64,000 nt of DNA from Myxococcus xanthus (GTDB lineage: Bacteria > Myxococcota > Myxococcia > Myxococcales > Myxococcaceae), in assembly GCF_006402735.1 (NCBI RefSeq), contig NZ_CP017174.1, positions 6,614,001 to 6,678,000 on the forward strand, read 5' to 3'. Below the pieces are notes generated by a model. That model was not told the DNA's origin, ran no database searches, and was given only the letters and a program-made list of their open reading frames with translations. Below are positions 46,133 through 55,846 of this stretch, in pieces (the first letter of the stretch is position 1; the number at the start of each line of letters is the position of its first letter). A program made the translations under genes and the position numbers.

Positions 46133-47938
46133 ATGAGCGCCGACTCCCCCACCACGCGGGCCGAGGAACGTCCTCTCAGGGGCCTTGGGGCGCTTCTCGG
46201 ACCACAGGGGCCGCTCGTCGCCGGGGCCGCGCTCTCGTCGACGTTGGCGGCGGCCCTCGCATTGGTGCCGTTCTTCGTCGTCGCACGCATGGCGACCTCC
46301 ATCTACGCGACCCCGCCGGACCTCGACGCGGTTCGCGCGCTCGCCCTCCTCGCCGCGGGTGCGCTCGCGTTGCGTTACATCCTCGTCGCCGCCGCGAACA
46401 TGCTGGCGCACGTCGCCGCGTTCCGCATCCTCCATGACCTGCGCGTGCGGCTCGCGAAGAAGCTCGGCGCCGTTCCGCTTTCGTTCTTCAGCCATCGTGG
46501 CGCGGGAGAGCTGAAGAAGACGCTGATGGACGACGTGAACCAGATCGAGGCGTTCGTCGCCCATCACTTCCCGGATGCGGTCACCGCGCTCGCCGTCCCA
46601 CTCGCGACAGCCGTCGCCCTCCTGTGGATTGACTGGCGCATGGCCCTCGCCAGCCTCGTGATGGCGCCGCTCGCCGTCGTGGCGATGGCGGTTGCCATGC
46701 GCGAGGTCGGCAAGGCCCATCAACAGTGGAACGAGCTCCAGAGCCGGATGAACCGCTCGCTGCTCGAATACCTGCGGGGTATCCACGTCATCAAGACCTT
46801 CGGCCTGTCCGCGCGGCGCTTCAGCGACCTCTCGCGCTCCATCGAGGAAGGGCTCTCGTGGATGGAGGGGTTCATGCGCACCAACGGCCGCGGCTACGGC
46901 GCGTTCGGCGCGCTCATCGGCTCGAGCCTCGTCGTCCTCGTCCCCATCGGCGGTTGGCTCTACACGCGCGGCACGCTTTCGCTCGAGTCGCTCGTGCTCT
47001 TCCTCGTCCTCGGGCCACAGCTCCTCATGTCGATGATGCGACTGATGTTCGCGTGGGGCAACGTTGACCGCATCCAGGCGGGCAACGCGCGCATCCAGGC
47101 CATCCTCGCGGCACCCGACCTCGAGACTCCCACGAGCGCCGCGCGGCCCACGCACGATGGCGTCGCGTTCCGCGGCGTCAGCTTCCGTTACGAGGACGGC
47201 GGTTCGGAGGTCCTCCGCGACGTCTCCTTCGAGGCGCCCGCGGGCAAGGTCACGGCACTGGTCGGACCTTCGGGCGCTGGCAAGACGACGCTCGTGAGGC
47301 TCGTGCCCCGGCTCTGGGAGGCGACGAACGGCGCGGTTGAACTCGGCGGCGTCGACGTGCGCGCGCTTCCGCTCGACCAACTGCTCTCCCACCTCTCGAT
47401 GGTGTTCCAGGACGTCTTCCTCTTCCACGGCACTGTTCGCGAGAACCTGCGTCTCACTCGGCCTGATGCCACCGATGCGCAAGTCGATGCCGCATGTCGC
47501 GCCGCGCGTGCGTACGACTTCATCCAGGCGCTTCCCAGGAAGTACGACACGCTGCTCGGCGAGCGCGGTGCCCGCCTCTCCGGGGGTGAGAAGCAACGCC
47601 TGTCCATCGCGCGGGCGCTCCTCAAGGACGCCCCGGTGCTGCTGCTCGACGAGGCGACGGCTTTCGCCGACCCCGAGAATGAGGCGCGCATCCAAGAAGC
47701 GCTGTCCGAGCTGTGCGCGGGGCGGACGGTGCTCGTCGTCGCGCACCGGCTTTCGACCATCGCCACCGCGGACCACATCGTCGTCCTCGACGGCGGGCGC
47801 GTGAATGACCAGGGGACACACGACGAATTGCTCGCGCGCTGCGCCTTGTACCAGAAACTCTGGCGCAGTCACACCGAAGCGCTCGACTGGTCACTGGGCG
47901 AGCCGGGCACTCCTGACATTCAGACGGAGGTGGTGTGA
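46133..47938 (+). CDS. ABC exporter half (permease-ATPase), siderophore-type subunit A
   Basis: 601 residues with six membrane helices (about 20-300) and an ATPase domain: Walker A GPSGAGKTT, signature LSGGEKQ, Walker B VLLLDEATAF and the H-loop AHRLST. The D-loop region reads FADPENEA, which is characteristic of YbtP/IrtA-type transporters. With the next gene it should form a heterodimer handling a siderophore or similar peptide. GAGGCGAG precedes the ATG. Its stop overlaps the next start by one base. Confidence 0.9.
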   Translation: MSADSPTTRAEERPLRGLGALLGPQGPLVAGAALSSTLAAALALVPFFVVARMATSIYATPPDLDAVRALALLAAGALALRYILVAAANMLAHVAAFRILHDLRVRLAKKLGAVPLSFFSHRGAGELKKTLMDDVNQIEAFVAHHFPDAVTALAVPLATAVALLWIDWRMALASLVMAPLAVVAMAVAMREVGKAHQQWNELQSRMNRSLLEYLRGIHVIKTFGLSARRFSDLSRSIEEGLSWMEGFMRTNGRGYGAFGALIGSSLVVLVPIGGWLYTRGTLSLESLVLFLVLGPQLLMSMMRLMFAWGNVDRIQAGNARIQAILAAPDLETPTSAARPTHDGVAFRGVSFRYEDGGSEVLRDVSFEAPAGKVTALVGPSGAGKTTLVRLVPRLWEATNGAVELGGVDVRALPLDQLLSHLSMVFQDVFLFHGTVRENLRLTRPDATDAQVDAACRAARAYDFIQALPRKYDTLLGERGARLSGGEKQRLSIARALLKDAPVLLLDEATAFADPENEARIQEALSELCAGRTVLVVAHRLSTIATADHIVVLDGGRVNDQGTHDELLARCALYQKLWRSHTEALDWSLGEPGTPDIQTEVV

Positions 47939-49716
47939 TGCTCAGGGAACTCTTCATGCTCGGCGAGCGGCTCGCGGGCCGAAAGGACGCACGTCTCCGG
48001 CGCGGCCTTCTCTTCGCCCTTGCCGAGGCACTCGCGGTCGCCGCGCCCTACGCACTGGTCCTCTTCTTCGTTCGCGAAGCGCTCGAGCACCGGCTATCGA
48101 TGCACCTGACGTGGTGGCTCACCGGCGGCATCGCGCTCTCAGTGTTGCTGCGCCTGGCGTTCTCGATCGGAGCGATGTCCAACATCTTCGTCGCCGCGCA
48201 TGCGCTCATGGGGCAAGCGCGCATCCGCACCGCCGACCACCTGCGACGCCTGCCCATGGGGTTCTTCACGCAGCGAAGGAGCGGTGAACTGGCAGGCGTG
48301 CTCACCACCGATGTCGCGCTTGTCGAAGACGTGTGGTCGCACACCATCGGCATCTTCACGGCGAGCTTCGCACTGCCGATGCTCGTTGGTCTCGGCCTCT
48401 GTTTCCTCGATTGGCGCCTGGGGCTCGTCATCCTCGCCGCCCTACCGGTGGCGCTCCTCGTGCTGGCCGCGACCACGCCCCTCTTCGTGCGTGAGTTCGA
48501 AGCCGTGCTCGAGACATCGGCGGATGTAAACGCCCGCGTCGTCGAATACGTGCAGGGCATCGCCGTGCTTCGGGCGTTCGGCCGGCACGGCGAGGTCTAC
48601 CAGCGCTTCGTGAAGGCAATGGAGCGCCTGCGCGACGCCCTCATTCGCGCCGATGTCTTGCCCTCCCCGCTGCTCGCCGTGTTCGGCTTCGTCGTCGAGA
48701 TGAGCTTCGTCGCGGTGGCGTATGCAGGAAGCACTCTGGCGTTGCGCGGCTCGATTCAGCCCGGGGTGCTGCTCGTCTTCCTCGTCGTGACGGTAGGGGT
48801 CGTGCGTCAGGTCGCGGATCTCGGAGTGGCACTGCTCATGCTTCGAGCGTCTCAGCGCGCGCTCGGTCGCGTTGATGGGCTGCTCGCGGAGAAGCCGCTC
48901 GCGGAACCGTCCGCGAGAGCGGCGTCGATCCAGAAGTTCGACGTGGAGGTCGACGCCGTGTCATTCGCGTACGAAGACGAGACCGTGCTCGACGGTGTCT
49001 CGGTGACGTTCCCCGAGCGCTCGCTGACCGCGCTCGTCGGTGCCTCGGGCTCAGGCAAGTCGACGCTGGTCCACCTCGTGGCGCGGCTGTGGGACATCCC
49101 GCGCCAGGGTGCCATCCGCATCGGGGGCGTCGACATCCGGGACATTCCGTTCGAGGAACTGCACCAGCACATCGCGATGGTGTTCCAGGACGTCGTCCTC
49201 TTCTCCGGCACCATCCTCGAAAACCTGCGCGTTGGACGGCCCGACGCCTCGCTCGAGGAAGTCCAGCGTGCAGCGCGGGCAGCGCGCGCCCACGACTTCA
49301 TCACCGCCTTGCCGAACGGCTACGACACCCTGCTCGGGGAAGGAGGAGGAACCCTCTCGGGGGGTGAGCGCCAGCGCTTGTCCATCGCACGCGCCATCCT
49401 CAAGGACGCCCCCATCGTGCTTCTCGACGAGGCCACTGCCTCCGTCGACGCGTCGGCGGAGGCTGAAATCCAGCGCGCCATCGACGAACTGGTCAGGAAG
49501 AAGACCGTCGTCGTGATCGCACATCGGCTGCGCACCGTGCGGCGGGCGCACCGCATCATCGTGCTCGACAAGGGGCGCGTCGCGGAGTCAGGCACGCACG
49601 ACGAATTGCTCGCGAAGCGCGACGTCTACGCTGCGCTCTGGCTGGAACAAGAGCGGGCCAAGGGCTGGCGGCTCGCGGCGAGCACGCCCTCCCGAGCCAC
49701 CGCGGAGCAGACCTGA
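47938..49716 (+). CDS. ABC exporter half (permease-ATPase), siderophore-type subunit B
   Basis: 592 residues, six-helix permease domain and ATPase domain with Walker A GASGSGKST, signature LSGGERQ, Walker B VLLDEATASVD and AHRLRT. The D-loop ASVDASAE matches YbtQ/IrtB-type partners rather than subunit A, so the two genes form a true heterodimer pair. ATG at 47938 overlaps the upstream stop (TGATG) and GGAGG lies before it, giving tight coupling. No siderophore synthesis gene is in the window. Confidence 0.9.
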   Translation: MLRELFMLGERLAGRKDARLRRGLLFALAEALAVAAPYALVLFFVREALEHRLSMHLTWWLTGGIALSVLLRLAFSIGAMSNIFVAAHALMGQARIRTADHLRRLPMGFFTQRRSGELAGVLTTDVALVEDVWSHTIGIFTASFALPMLVGLGLCFLDWRLGLVILAALPVALLVLAATTPLFVREFEAVLETSADVNARVVEYVQGIAVLRAFGRHGEVYQRFVKAMERLRDALIRADVLPSPLLAVFGFVVEMSFVAVAYAGSTLALRGSIQPGVLLVFLVVTVGVVRQVADLGVALLMLRASQRALGRVDGLLAEKPLAEPSARAASIQKFDVEVDAVSFAYEDETVLDGVSVTFPERSLTALVGASGSGKSTLVHLVARLWDIPRQGAIRIGGVDIRDIPFEELHQHIAMVFQDVVLFSGTILENLRVGRPDASLEEVQRAARAARAHDFITALPNGYDTLLGEGGGTLSGGERQRLSIARAILKDAPIVLLDEATASVDASAEAEIQRAIDELVRKKTVVVIAHRLRTVRRAHRIIVLDKGRVAESGTHDELLAKRDVYAALWLEQERAKGWRLAASTPSRATAEQT

Positions 49717-49814
49717 CGTGAGCCTCACCTTCACGCCAGGTTCAGAGCCGTTCCGGGCGGACAGCGCGATACAGTGGGAGTCGCGCTCGGGCTGGAATTC
49801 GCTCCCGCGGGTCC

Positions 49815-51305
49815 TCAGCGCGTCCCGAAGCCCGAGCCCTTCGAGACCGTCCAAAGCAGTCGGATTTGCGTCGCACGTTGACGGATGGCGTCGGAAACGC
49901 TGCCGAACTCGCCCTCGCGATTGGCAACGAAGGCTTCGAGCGCCACGCCGTGTTGCCCGGCGAGCAGGAGCTCGGCACGCGCGGTGGCATAGGTGATGAG
50001 CTCCACGCCCTCTCCGAGGAAGGCGCCTGAGATGAGATAGTTGCGCACGGACACGCCGACGCGCCCGACACCCCGCCGCACCAGGCCCAGCTCGAAGGCC
50101 GACTGCGCCCCGGGCCCGAAGTGGTAGTCACGGGCGGACTCCGGCGAGGTGAGACCGCCGCCATGGCCAAACGGCACCCCGGCCATGTTCGCGGTGACGT
50201 CCAGGGTGAGCTGAGGCGTGAGCGGAACCTGCGCCACGCCGCCGATGCCGAGGCTGACCGTGGAAACGCGCAGCGTGTTCGGATTGGCGAAGTCGTAGCC
50301 CGCCATCAGGCCCCAGAGTCCCGAAATCGAGCGGAGCTTGAAGCGGTCGCCGTAGAGAAGCCCCCGGCTGAAGAAGCCCACCGTCAGCGTGTCGCGCGAG
50401 AAGCCCATGCGCGCGGTGAGGGTGAAATAGTCGAAGGGCTGGTCATAGTCGCCCGTGGTGAGCTGCGGGGGGCCGTAGACCATTTCGACGCCGAGGTGCC
50501 CCTCCAGCTTGTTGGGAACATCGAAGCGCGTTCCATCGATGTCGTTGTAGTTGTCGACGTTGCTCGTGAAGCCAGCCATCAACTGGAGGAAGTTCCCCTG
50601 CACCGGGAGGAAGTCGTTCTTGCGGCGGCCGAAGAGGTATCGGTTGATGCCGCCCACGGGTTCGACGAGCAGTGAGAGCACCGAGCGCGCCACCGTGGGT
50701 TCGCCTTCGTCGAGAATCGCGAGCGCGGTGCGATGCAGGACCTCGCCCAGCACGACGCCCCCGATGGACGTTGTAATGAGGTCGTTCGTGGATGGAGTCT
50801 CGGACTCCATGAACAGCTCCCACAACACGCTTGACGCGACCGTGAACGGGACCGAGCCCCAGAAACCGAAGCCGCTCGAGCGCGCCGCGGTGTAGGCCAG
50901 CGAGCCCTGGTAGGGGTGCCCGAGCGCATTGGTCGCGAACGCATCCTCGTCCCACACCCAGCCATCGGTGACGTTGCGACGCATGGTCTCCAACGAGATG
51001 TCCGCGTAGGGCTTGCCGAGGAGCTTCGCCGTCCCCCAGAAGATGGCGTGGAAGGCGCCCATCTCCACGATGGGCACGACGAAATTGCGCCCTCCTCCGT
51101 CCGGCGCGTTCCAGATGGCGCGGCGAGGCGGATGCACGAGCTCCGGCACGAGGAGCCGGGGCTCCGCGGGAACGGCCTCGACGCACTCCTCCGACGCCAG
51201 GGGGGCATCCGCGGGCGCCGCGCCTGCCTCGCCTCCTGAGACGAGCGCGAATACAAGGAGCAGACCTGAGACGCGATGCACGAGGAACTGGTTCATGGCG
51301 TGCAT
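49815..51305 (-). CDS. DUF3943 outer-membrane protein
   Basis: 496 residues with an export signal (about 10-30). The middle has family motifs SGFGFWGSVPFTVASSVLWE and FMESETPSTNDLITTSIGG, then VEPVGGINRYLFGR; the last third alternates hydrophobic and polar residues, as for a beta-barrel (TLTARMGFSRDTLTVGFF, GLGLWGLMAG-like strands). Probably resides in the outer membrane. Translation may start at 51305 or at the ATG three codons in (51296). Convergent with the ABC operon. Confidence 0.78.
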   Translation of the reverse strand: MHAMNQFLVHRVSGLLLVFALVSGGEAGAAPADAPLASEECVEAVPAEPRLLVPELVHPPRRAIWNAPDGGGRNFVVPIVEMGAFHAIFWGTAKLLGKPYADISLETMRRNVTDGWVWDEDAFATNALGHPYQGSLAYTAARSSGFGFWGSVPFTVASSVLWELFMESETPSTNDLITTSIGGVVLGEVLHRTALAILDEGEPTVARSVLSLLVEPVGGINRYLFGRRKNDFLPVQGNFLQLMAGFTSNVDNYNDIDGTRFDVPNKLEGHLGVEMVYGPPQLTTGDYDQPFDYFTLTARMGFSRDTLTVGFFSRGLLYGDRFKLRSISGLWGLMAGYDFANPNTLRVSTVSLGIGGVAQVPLTPQLTLDVTANMAGVPFGHGGGLTSPESARDYHFGPGAQSAFELGLVRRGVGRVGVSVRNYLISGAFLGEGVELITYATARAELLLAGQHGVALEAFVANREGEFGSVSDAIRQRATQIRLLWTVSKGSGFGTR

Positions 51306-51619
51306 CGGGCTCTAATTGCTCCCGGGAGCGAGTGCACGCACCAACCGCTGCAGGTGCGAAGCGAGCCACGAATCCAGCGCAAGTGAAGAACTGTTTCCGA
51401 TGGCACCGAACACTCGTGATGAACCGAAGTCGAGCCAGGCAGGCGGTGCCGGACTCGAGGGAAAGCAGGCGAGCAGGTTCGCCCGTCAGCGACCTTCCCT
51501 GGAGGCCGTGGTGCATCGCGCCGCCGCGTCAACGCTCCTGTGACATGCGGTGAACTCCAGCTGACGCGTGGCTCCATCAGGCCATGCGAGGAGGTTCCAT
51601 GGAGCGTCGCTCCCTGGGA
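51306..51619. other. intergenic region, 314 bp
   Basis: Upstream of the DUF3943 gene and of the decayed aldo/keto reductase; no features recognised. Confidence 0.35.
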
Positions 51620-52158
51620 CGGACGGCACCTGCAGGGGCTCCGCTCCGAGTTCGTCCTCTCCACCAAGTGCGGCTACGGCGTGCCAGGTATGGAGGACTG
51701 GATGCCCGAGTGCATCACCCGTGGCGTGGACCAGGCCCTCATGCGCTTACGCACCGACGTGCTCGACGTGGTGCATTTCCAAGGGAAAGGTCCGCGCGGC
51801 CGCCGACTCCGGTGACAACGCCGCCATGGAGTACGCGGTCGAGACCGGTGCCTTCTCCGTGGTTGGGGAGTGCGCCCTGGCGTTTCGCGGAGCGTCCCAG
51901 CGCGCATGACCTCGGCGAGTACAGGCACTGGATGCGGCCCCTGGCGCTCGACTCGCGGGGCCTGGACTGGAGCGATGTGGCCCTGCGCTTCGCCGCACCC
52001 GTCCCTGGCGTGTCCACCTGCATCGTGGGCACCCGGAGGCTGGAGCACCTGCGGCGAAACATCCGGACGCTGGAGAAGGACCTCTGCCCTCGGACTTCGT
52101 GGAGGCCATCCGCGACGCGTTCCGCCGGTGTGGTGCGGGTTGGGATGGGATGATTTGA
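51620..52158 (+). pseudogene. decayed aldo/keto reductase gene
   Basis: Pieces of one aldo/keto reductase occur in order but in different frames: LRSEFVLSTKCGYG, CITRGVDQALMRLRTDVLDV, DNAAMEYAVETGAF, then LDSRGLDWSDVALRFAA, VSTCIVGTRRLEHLRRNI and, after another shift, FVEAIRDAFRRCGAGWD ending with TGA at 52156-52158. The N-terminal barrel strands and the catalytic Tyr region are missing. At least two frameshifts and deletions, so not functional. Confidence 0.78.
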
Positions 52159-52408
52159 GTCTGCACGTCAGTGGCGCTTCCGCTGAGGGACTGCTCGGTG
52201 CGGCCTTTCATGTGTTCCGGTGTGCTCGTCCGTTCAAACGCCTGGATGCCGCTGGGCATCCGGGCCAGTCCCGGAAACATCGTGAAAGCGCGGCTGAAGC
52301 GCTGGAGACGGCCTGCAACAGTGTTCGCGGCATATGGACACGTCCGCCTCGATGCAACGAAGCTGTGACGCAGAAGGCCGGGCCCCCTCGCATCTCCGCG
52401 AGGAACCC

Positions 52409-53491
52409 GTGAAAATCAACGAAATGAACCTGCGACTCTCGATACGCTCCCTGTTGATACTTTCCCTCGCGGTCGCTCCCGCACTTTCTGGCTGTGGTTC
52501 CGATGACGTCGCTCCGACGCCGGACGCGGGTGTTCAGCCCGACGCGGGCATTGAGCCGGACGCGGGTACCGAGCCCGAGCCGGATGCAGGCACGGAGCCG
52601 GACGCGGGTACCGAGCCGGACGCGGGCACGGAGCCCGACGCGGGTACCGAGCCGGACGCAGGCACGGAGCCGGACGCGGGCACTGAGCCGGACGCGGGCA
52701 CCGAGCCCGACGCAGGCACGGAGCCGGACGCAGGCACGGAGCCGGACGCGGGCACGGAGCCGGACGCGGGCACCGAGCCCGACGCAGGCACCGACCCAGA
52801 CGCAGGCACCGACCCAGACGCAGGCACCGACCCCGACGCGGGCACCGACCCAGACGCAGGCACCGACCCCGACGCGGGCACCGACCCCGACGCAGGCACC
52901 GACCCCGACGCGGGCACCGACCCCGACGCGGGCACCGACCCCGACGCAGGCACCGACCCCGACGGAGGCACCGAGCCGGATCCGTTCACCGTCTGCGAGG
53001 GCGAGTGCAAGGAGACCGCAATCACGATTCAGCTGGGTGGGAACCAGCGCCTCTTGACGAGCGCCTACTTCGGCTACGAAGAGCCGGAGAACCCGGAGGA
53101 TCCGTGGGAGCTGTGGATCGAACTCAACAACGGCGCGCCGGGTGAGTGCCCCACCGCGGAATCGGAGCTCCCACCGCAGCTTGTCAATGTCCACGCGGTG
53201 AGGGTGCCGGTGGACGCGACGCCGCAGGTAGGCTCCGCGCCAGGCGAGCCGACAGCGACTCTCGTCGACTTTGAGGGAGTGCTCACGACGGCGTTCTTCC
53301 TGCACAGCACGAGCCTCACCTTCACGCCCGTGGCGGCCTCGCTCTGCCCCACCTGCGTCCTGGGCGGCACCCCTCCCGAGTCGCACTTCGTGGCCTTCGA
53401 CGTGAACGGCCTCTACGGGAATGGCGCCCTCACCGGTCACGGATACGCCACCTACTGCCCCACGCTCGACTCCTTCAAGGGCAAGAAGTAA
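52409..53491 (+). CDS. lipoprotein with long tandem-repeat linker
   Basis: 360 residues counting from the GTG at 52409, which has a GAGGA site; a downstream ATG at 52424 lacks one. Lipobox LSGC (Cys29) anchors the protein; residues 38-190 are about 25 copies of PDAGTE or PDAGTD, then a C-terminal domain with two Cys pairs (VCEGECKE, LCPTCVLGG) and SAYFGYEEPENPEDPWELWI. The domain family was not recognised. The repeat probably acts as a spacer through the cell envelope; its Asp/Glu content makes it strongly acidic. A strong terminator follows. Confidence 0.8.
   Translation: MKINEMNLRLSIRSLLILSLAVAPALSGCGSDDVAPTPDAGVQPDAGIEPDAGTEPEPDAGTEPDAGTEPDAGTEPDAGTEPDAGTEPDAGTEPDAGTEPDAGTEPDAGTEPDAGTEPDAGTEPDAGTDPDAGTDPDAGTDPDAGTDPDAGTDPDAGTDPDAGTDPDAGTDPDAGTDPDAGTDPDGGTEPDPFTVCEGECKETAITIQLGGNQRLLTSAYFGYEEPENPEDPWELWIELNNGAPGECPTAESELPPQLVNVHAVRVPVDATPQVGSAPGEPTATLVDFEGVLTTAFFLHSTSLTFTPVAASLCPTCVLGGTPPESHFVAFDVNGLYGNGALTGHGYATYCPTLDSFKGKK
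52520..52980 (+). repeat. 18-bp coding tandem repeat (PDAGTE/PDAGTD)
   Basis: About 25 units of an 18-base sequence encoding PDAGTE, then PDAGTD, with synonymous changes (GCG/GCA, CCG/CCC/CCA) that arise in blocks. The Glu type fills the first half and the Asp type the second, pointing to two rounds of local expansion. Unit length is a multiple of three, so copy change keeps the frame. Confidence 0.85.
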
Positions 53492-53526
53492 CCGCGGTCC
53501 GGCTCGCCTGACGGTGAGTCGGAGCT

Positions 53527-53555
53527 GCCCAGGCCCCTGACACAGGGGCCTGGGC
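53527..53555 (+). terminator. strong hairpin terminator
   Basis: Perfect 13-bp stem (53527-53539 with 53543-53555, core CCCAGGCCCCTG) and a 3-base loop, 36 bp after the lipoprotein stop codon. Confidence 0.8.
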
Positions 53556-53809
53556 CCACCGAAGCGTTGCGCTGCCAGACGACGGCGAGAGCACCGGCCC
53601 CCCCCACGCATGGAGGGAAGCCGGCACGTCGGCATTGCGCCGCATCAGGCCGAGTTGGAGCCTGCCCTTCGCGCAAGGCTCGCTGGCCAACCGCCATTTC
53701 CGCACGGCACACGAACCCGCGCCGGTATTCTCCCGTCTATTTATTCAATACACGGGCAGATATCAGATTTGGCGATATTCACAGGGAAGCGCTACTCAGC
53801 GGCATGCTC

Positions 53810-54190
53810 AAAGCGCGTCACGGAGTCCCTCTCCCAATGAGTCTGAGGAAGGTACGCCGGGTGTCATTGACCGCGGTCTTCCCGTAGCGCGCCATCTGAT
53901 TCTGCTCGGAGGTCCTTTCACCCTTGAGCTGGAGGCTCCTTCCGAGCTGCCCATCGAGCCACTGTACTTCGTCCTGCACATGGCCTCGGTGCTGGGGCTC
54001 TTTTGGGGCACGGTCTGCCTGACCCGAGCCCTCTACCCGGGGTGGCTGGGACGGTGGGCGGCAGTGCCGCTCCGGCGGTCATGGTGGTGCCGAAGCTGAC
54101 GCTCACGTGGATTCCCACCTTCGACAACCACCTGCTCAACCGAACCCTCGCGCTCGACCCGGAACTTCTGGCCCAGAACTCACGCTGCTG
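53810..54190 (+). pseudogene. possible frameshifted membrane-protein gene
   Basis: Frame one encodes LILLGGPFTLELEAPSELPI and PLYFVLHMASVLGLFWGTVC followed by LTRALYPGWLG; the neighbouring frame then continues with VMVVPKLTLTWIPTFDNHLL and NRTLALDPELLAQNS. The join near 54050 gives a plausible membrane protein end. No family recognised, and the 5' end is unclear. Confidence 0.35.
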
Positions 54191-54193
54191 TAT

Positions 54194-54562
54194 TCAGCCC
54201 CAGCGGTCTTGCTGGAGCTCCTGAAGGCGCGACTTGATCTTCGCCTCCCGTTGACCATCCGTCCTCGCCATGGACAGATGACGCATCGTGACCTGCTTCG
54301 CCGCCTTGACGAGCTCGTCCGCCGACAGCTTCGGGTTGTCGCGAACGAACGCCTCCATCTCGCTCATGATCTTCTTTTCGAGATTCGCGATGCCGGGTTT
54401 TGTGACTCCAATCACGTATCCGGACTGGATGAAGGACTCCATGAGGTTCGCCGACGTCGCCCTCCAATCCGGGGCCACGGCAGACGCCTTCGTCGCCGTC
54501 GTCGAGTTCGGCGCGGCACTCTTCGCAGTGGAGGATGAGCCCATGCCCAGCAGACTTCGCAT
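54194..54562 (-). CDS. small helical protein, function unknown
   Basis: About 122 residues from the ATG at 54562. The first third is Ser/Thr/Ala-rich; the rest is a charged helical domain, SANLMESFIQSGYVIGVTKP then EKKIMSEMEAFVRDNPKLSA and DELVKAAKQVTMRHL. No family recognised. Base composition in this part is less GC-rich than the neighbours. Other upstream ATG codons are possible. Confidence 0.45.
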   Translation of the reverse strand: MRSLLGMGSSSTAKSAAPNSTTATKASAVAPDWRATSANLMESFIQSGYVIGVTKPGIANLEKKIMSEMEAFVRDNPKLSADELVKAAKQVTMRHLSMARTDGQREAKIKSRLQELQQDRWG

Positions 54563-55087
54563 TGCATGAAAGACAGGCTGTCGGGTCGTGATTGCCACGG
54601 CACACCCCCAATGCATACGAGTTGGTAGCATTCTAGGGCAGACATTCGGTGGGTGGACTCGTGGGAACCCCCTACACCGCCTGACATTGTGGAATCCCAA
54701 ACGATGTCAGGCCCAGCCTGCTGGGGCCGCCATCTGCAAGAACTCGGTGGTGACGCGCTTCGTGCGGGGTAACTCGGACCACGCCAGCGCGCCGGAGGGC
54801 CGACGCGGGCGGGCTTTCCAGCGACGCCTCGTCCCTGAGCGACGTCAAATCTACTTCGAGCGAGGCCGGAACCGCGTCGCTCGGCAGCGCTTCCCACGTC
54901 ACACGGGAGAAGCGTTGACAGGCGCATGCGGAAGCAGGGGCAACGAAACAGCTTAACACCCTGTCGAAAGTGCTGGGCTCCTGTCTGTGGACGCCTCGTA
55001 AAACGATGGAACTCCCGGTGCGGGGTGGAACGTCCAAGTGGCTCACGAATTTCCCGTGAGCCACATCCACCTGCTCGAGGAGTTTCC
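54563..55087. other. intergenic region, 525 bp
   Basis: No gene, RNA or repeat recognised between the small minus-strand gene and the plus-strand lipoprotein. Confidence 0.35.
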
Positions 55088-55771
55088 ATGACCGCTCGCC
55101 GTGCATCCTTCTTCCACATCTCATTGAGCGCCGCTGTCGCGATGGCATTGCTGTCTGGCTGCGGTGGCCTCGCGACGTCCAACCCGCGCTACTTCACCGG
55201 CGGGAAATGGAACCAGTTGGACAGCCCCTACGCGCTCACCCCCATGCTCGCCTGCGCCTATCCGGCGGAGGGCAACGACAAGGTGTACCGCAACATCGAG
55301 GACTACCTCGCGCCGGCGCTCTGGAGCGCGTATGGCAAGGACGTCTCCGAGGTGAAGGTGAAGAAGTTGAAGGGGGACAGCGAGTGGTGCGACGCGTTCC
55401 CGAACATCGCCACCGACCAGTTCATCGTCCCTCCGCGAATGAAGAAGGAGCTGGCCGAGTACGTGAAACAGTCCGGCGCCAAGGGCGTCATCATCCCGGT
55501 CGCGCACATGTACCGCTCCCCCATCATGCAGGAGGTCCTGGCCCCCGATGGGACACAGGTCGGGAGCGTGGAGACCGAGCGCTTCGGCGCTGACGGCACG
55601 GCCGGCCTCTACGTCCACTACATCAACGAGAGCGGAGAACTCATCTACACCGGGCGTTCGCGGACCAATGGCCTGGGCGTGCTCCCGGATCCAATTGGGT
55701 ACATGCGCGACCACGCGTCGGACTACGCACAGCAGATGACGCAGAAGGCGCCTCCGGTCGACCTCCAGTAG
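55088..55771 (+). CDS. lipoprotein, function unknown
   Basis: 227 residues with lipobox LSGC (Cys25). The mature part has a conserved-looking domain: SPYALTPMLACAYPAEGND, QFIVPPRMKKELAEYVKQSG, AKGVIIPVAHMYRSP and GLYVHYINESGELIYTGRSR, the last resembling the beta-strands of lipoproteins that sense or bind envelope components. Not recognised as a named family. GAGGAG lies 7 bases before the ATG. Followed by a hairpin. Confidence 0.72.
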   Translation: MTARRASFFHISLSAAVAMALLSGCGGLATSNPRYFTGGKWNQLDSPYALTPMLACAYPAEGNDKVYRNIEDYLAPALWSAYGKDVSEVKVKKLKGDSEWCDAFPNIATDQFIVPPRMKKELAEYVKQSGAKGVIIPVAHMYRSPIMQEVLAPDGTQVGSVETERFGADGTAGLYVHYINESGELIYTGRSRTNGLGVLPDPIGYMRDHASDYAQQMTQKAPPVDLQ

Positions 55772-55779
55772 TACCCGAC

Positions 55780-55817
55780 GGGGTGCGCACGCGCGCAGTC
55801 GCGCGGGTGCGTGCCCC
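55780..55817. terminator. long hairpin between convergent genes
   Basis: Seventeen-base arms (55780-55796 and 55801-55817) pair with one mismatch and two G-U pairs around a 4-base loop. It lies 8 bp after the lipoprotein stop and 29 bp before the end of the facing 772-aa gene, so it probably terminates both. Confidence 0.75.
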
Positions 55818-55846
55818 CTCCATCCCAGGCACCGCGGCGCCGCGGC

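Noticed and set aside
45710..47872. Minus-strand 720-codon open frame opposite the AraC/ABC genes
   Set aside because: Arg/Glu/His-rich antisense composition with no motifs; the plus-strand genes have full ABC signatures.
52534..53025. Long minus-strand open frame (PASGSV repeat) over the tandem repeat
   Set aside because: It is the shadow of the 18-bp repeat unit, without a start region, ribosome site or domain outside the repeat.
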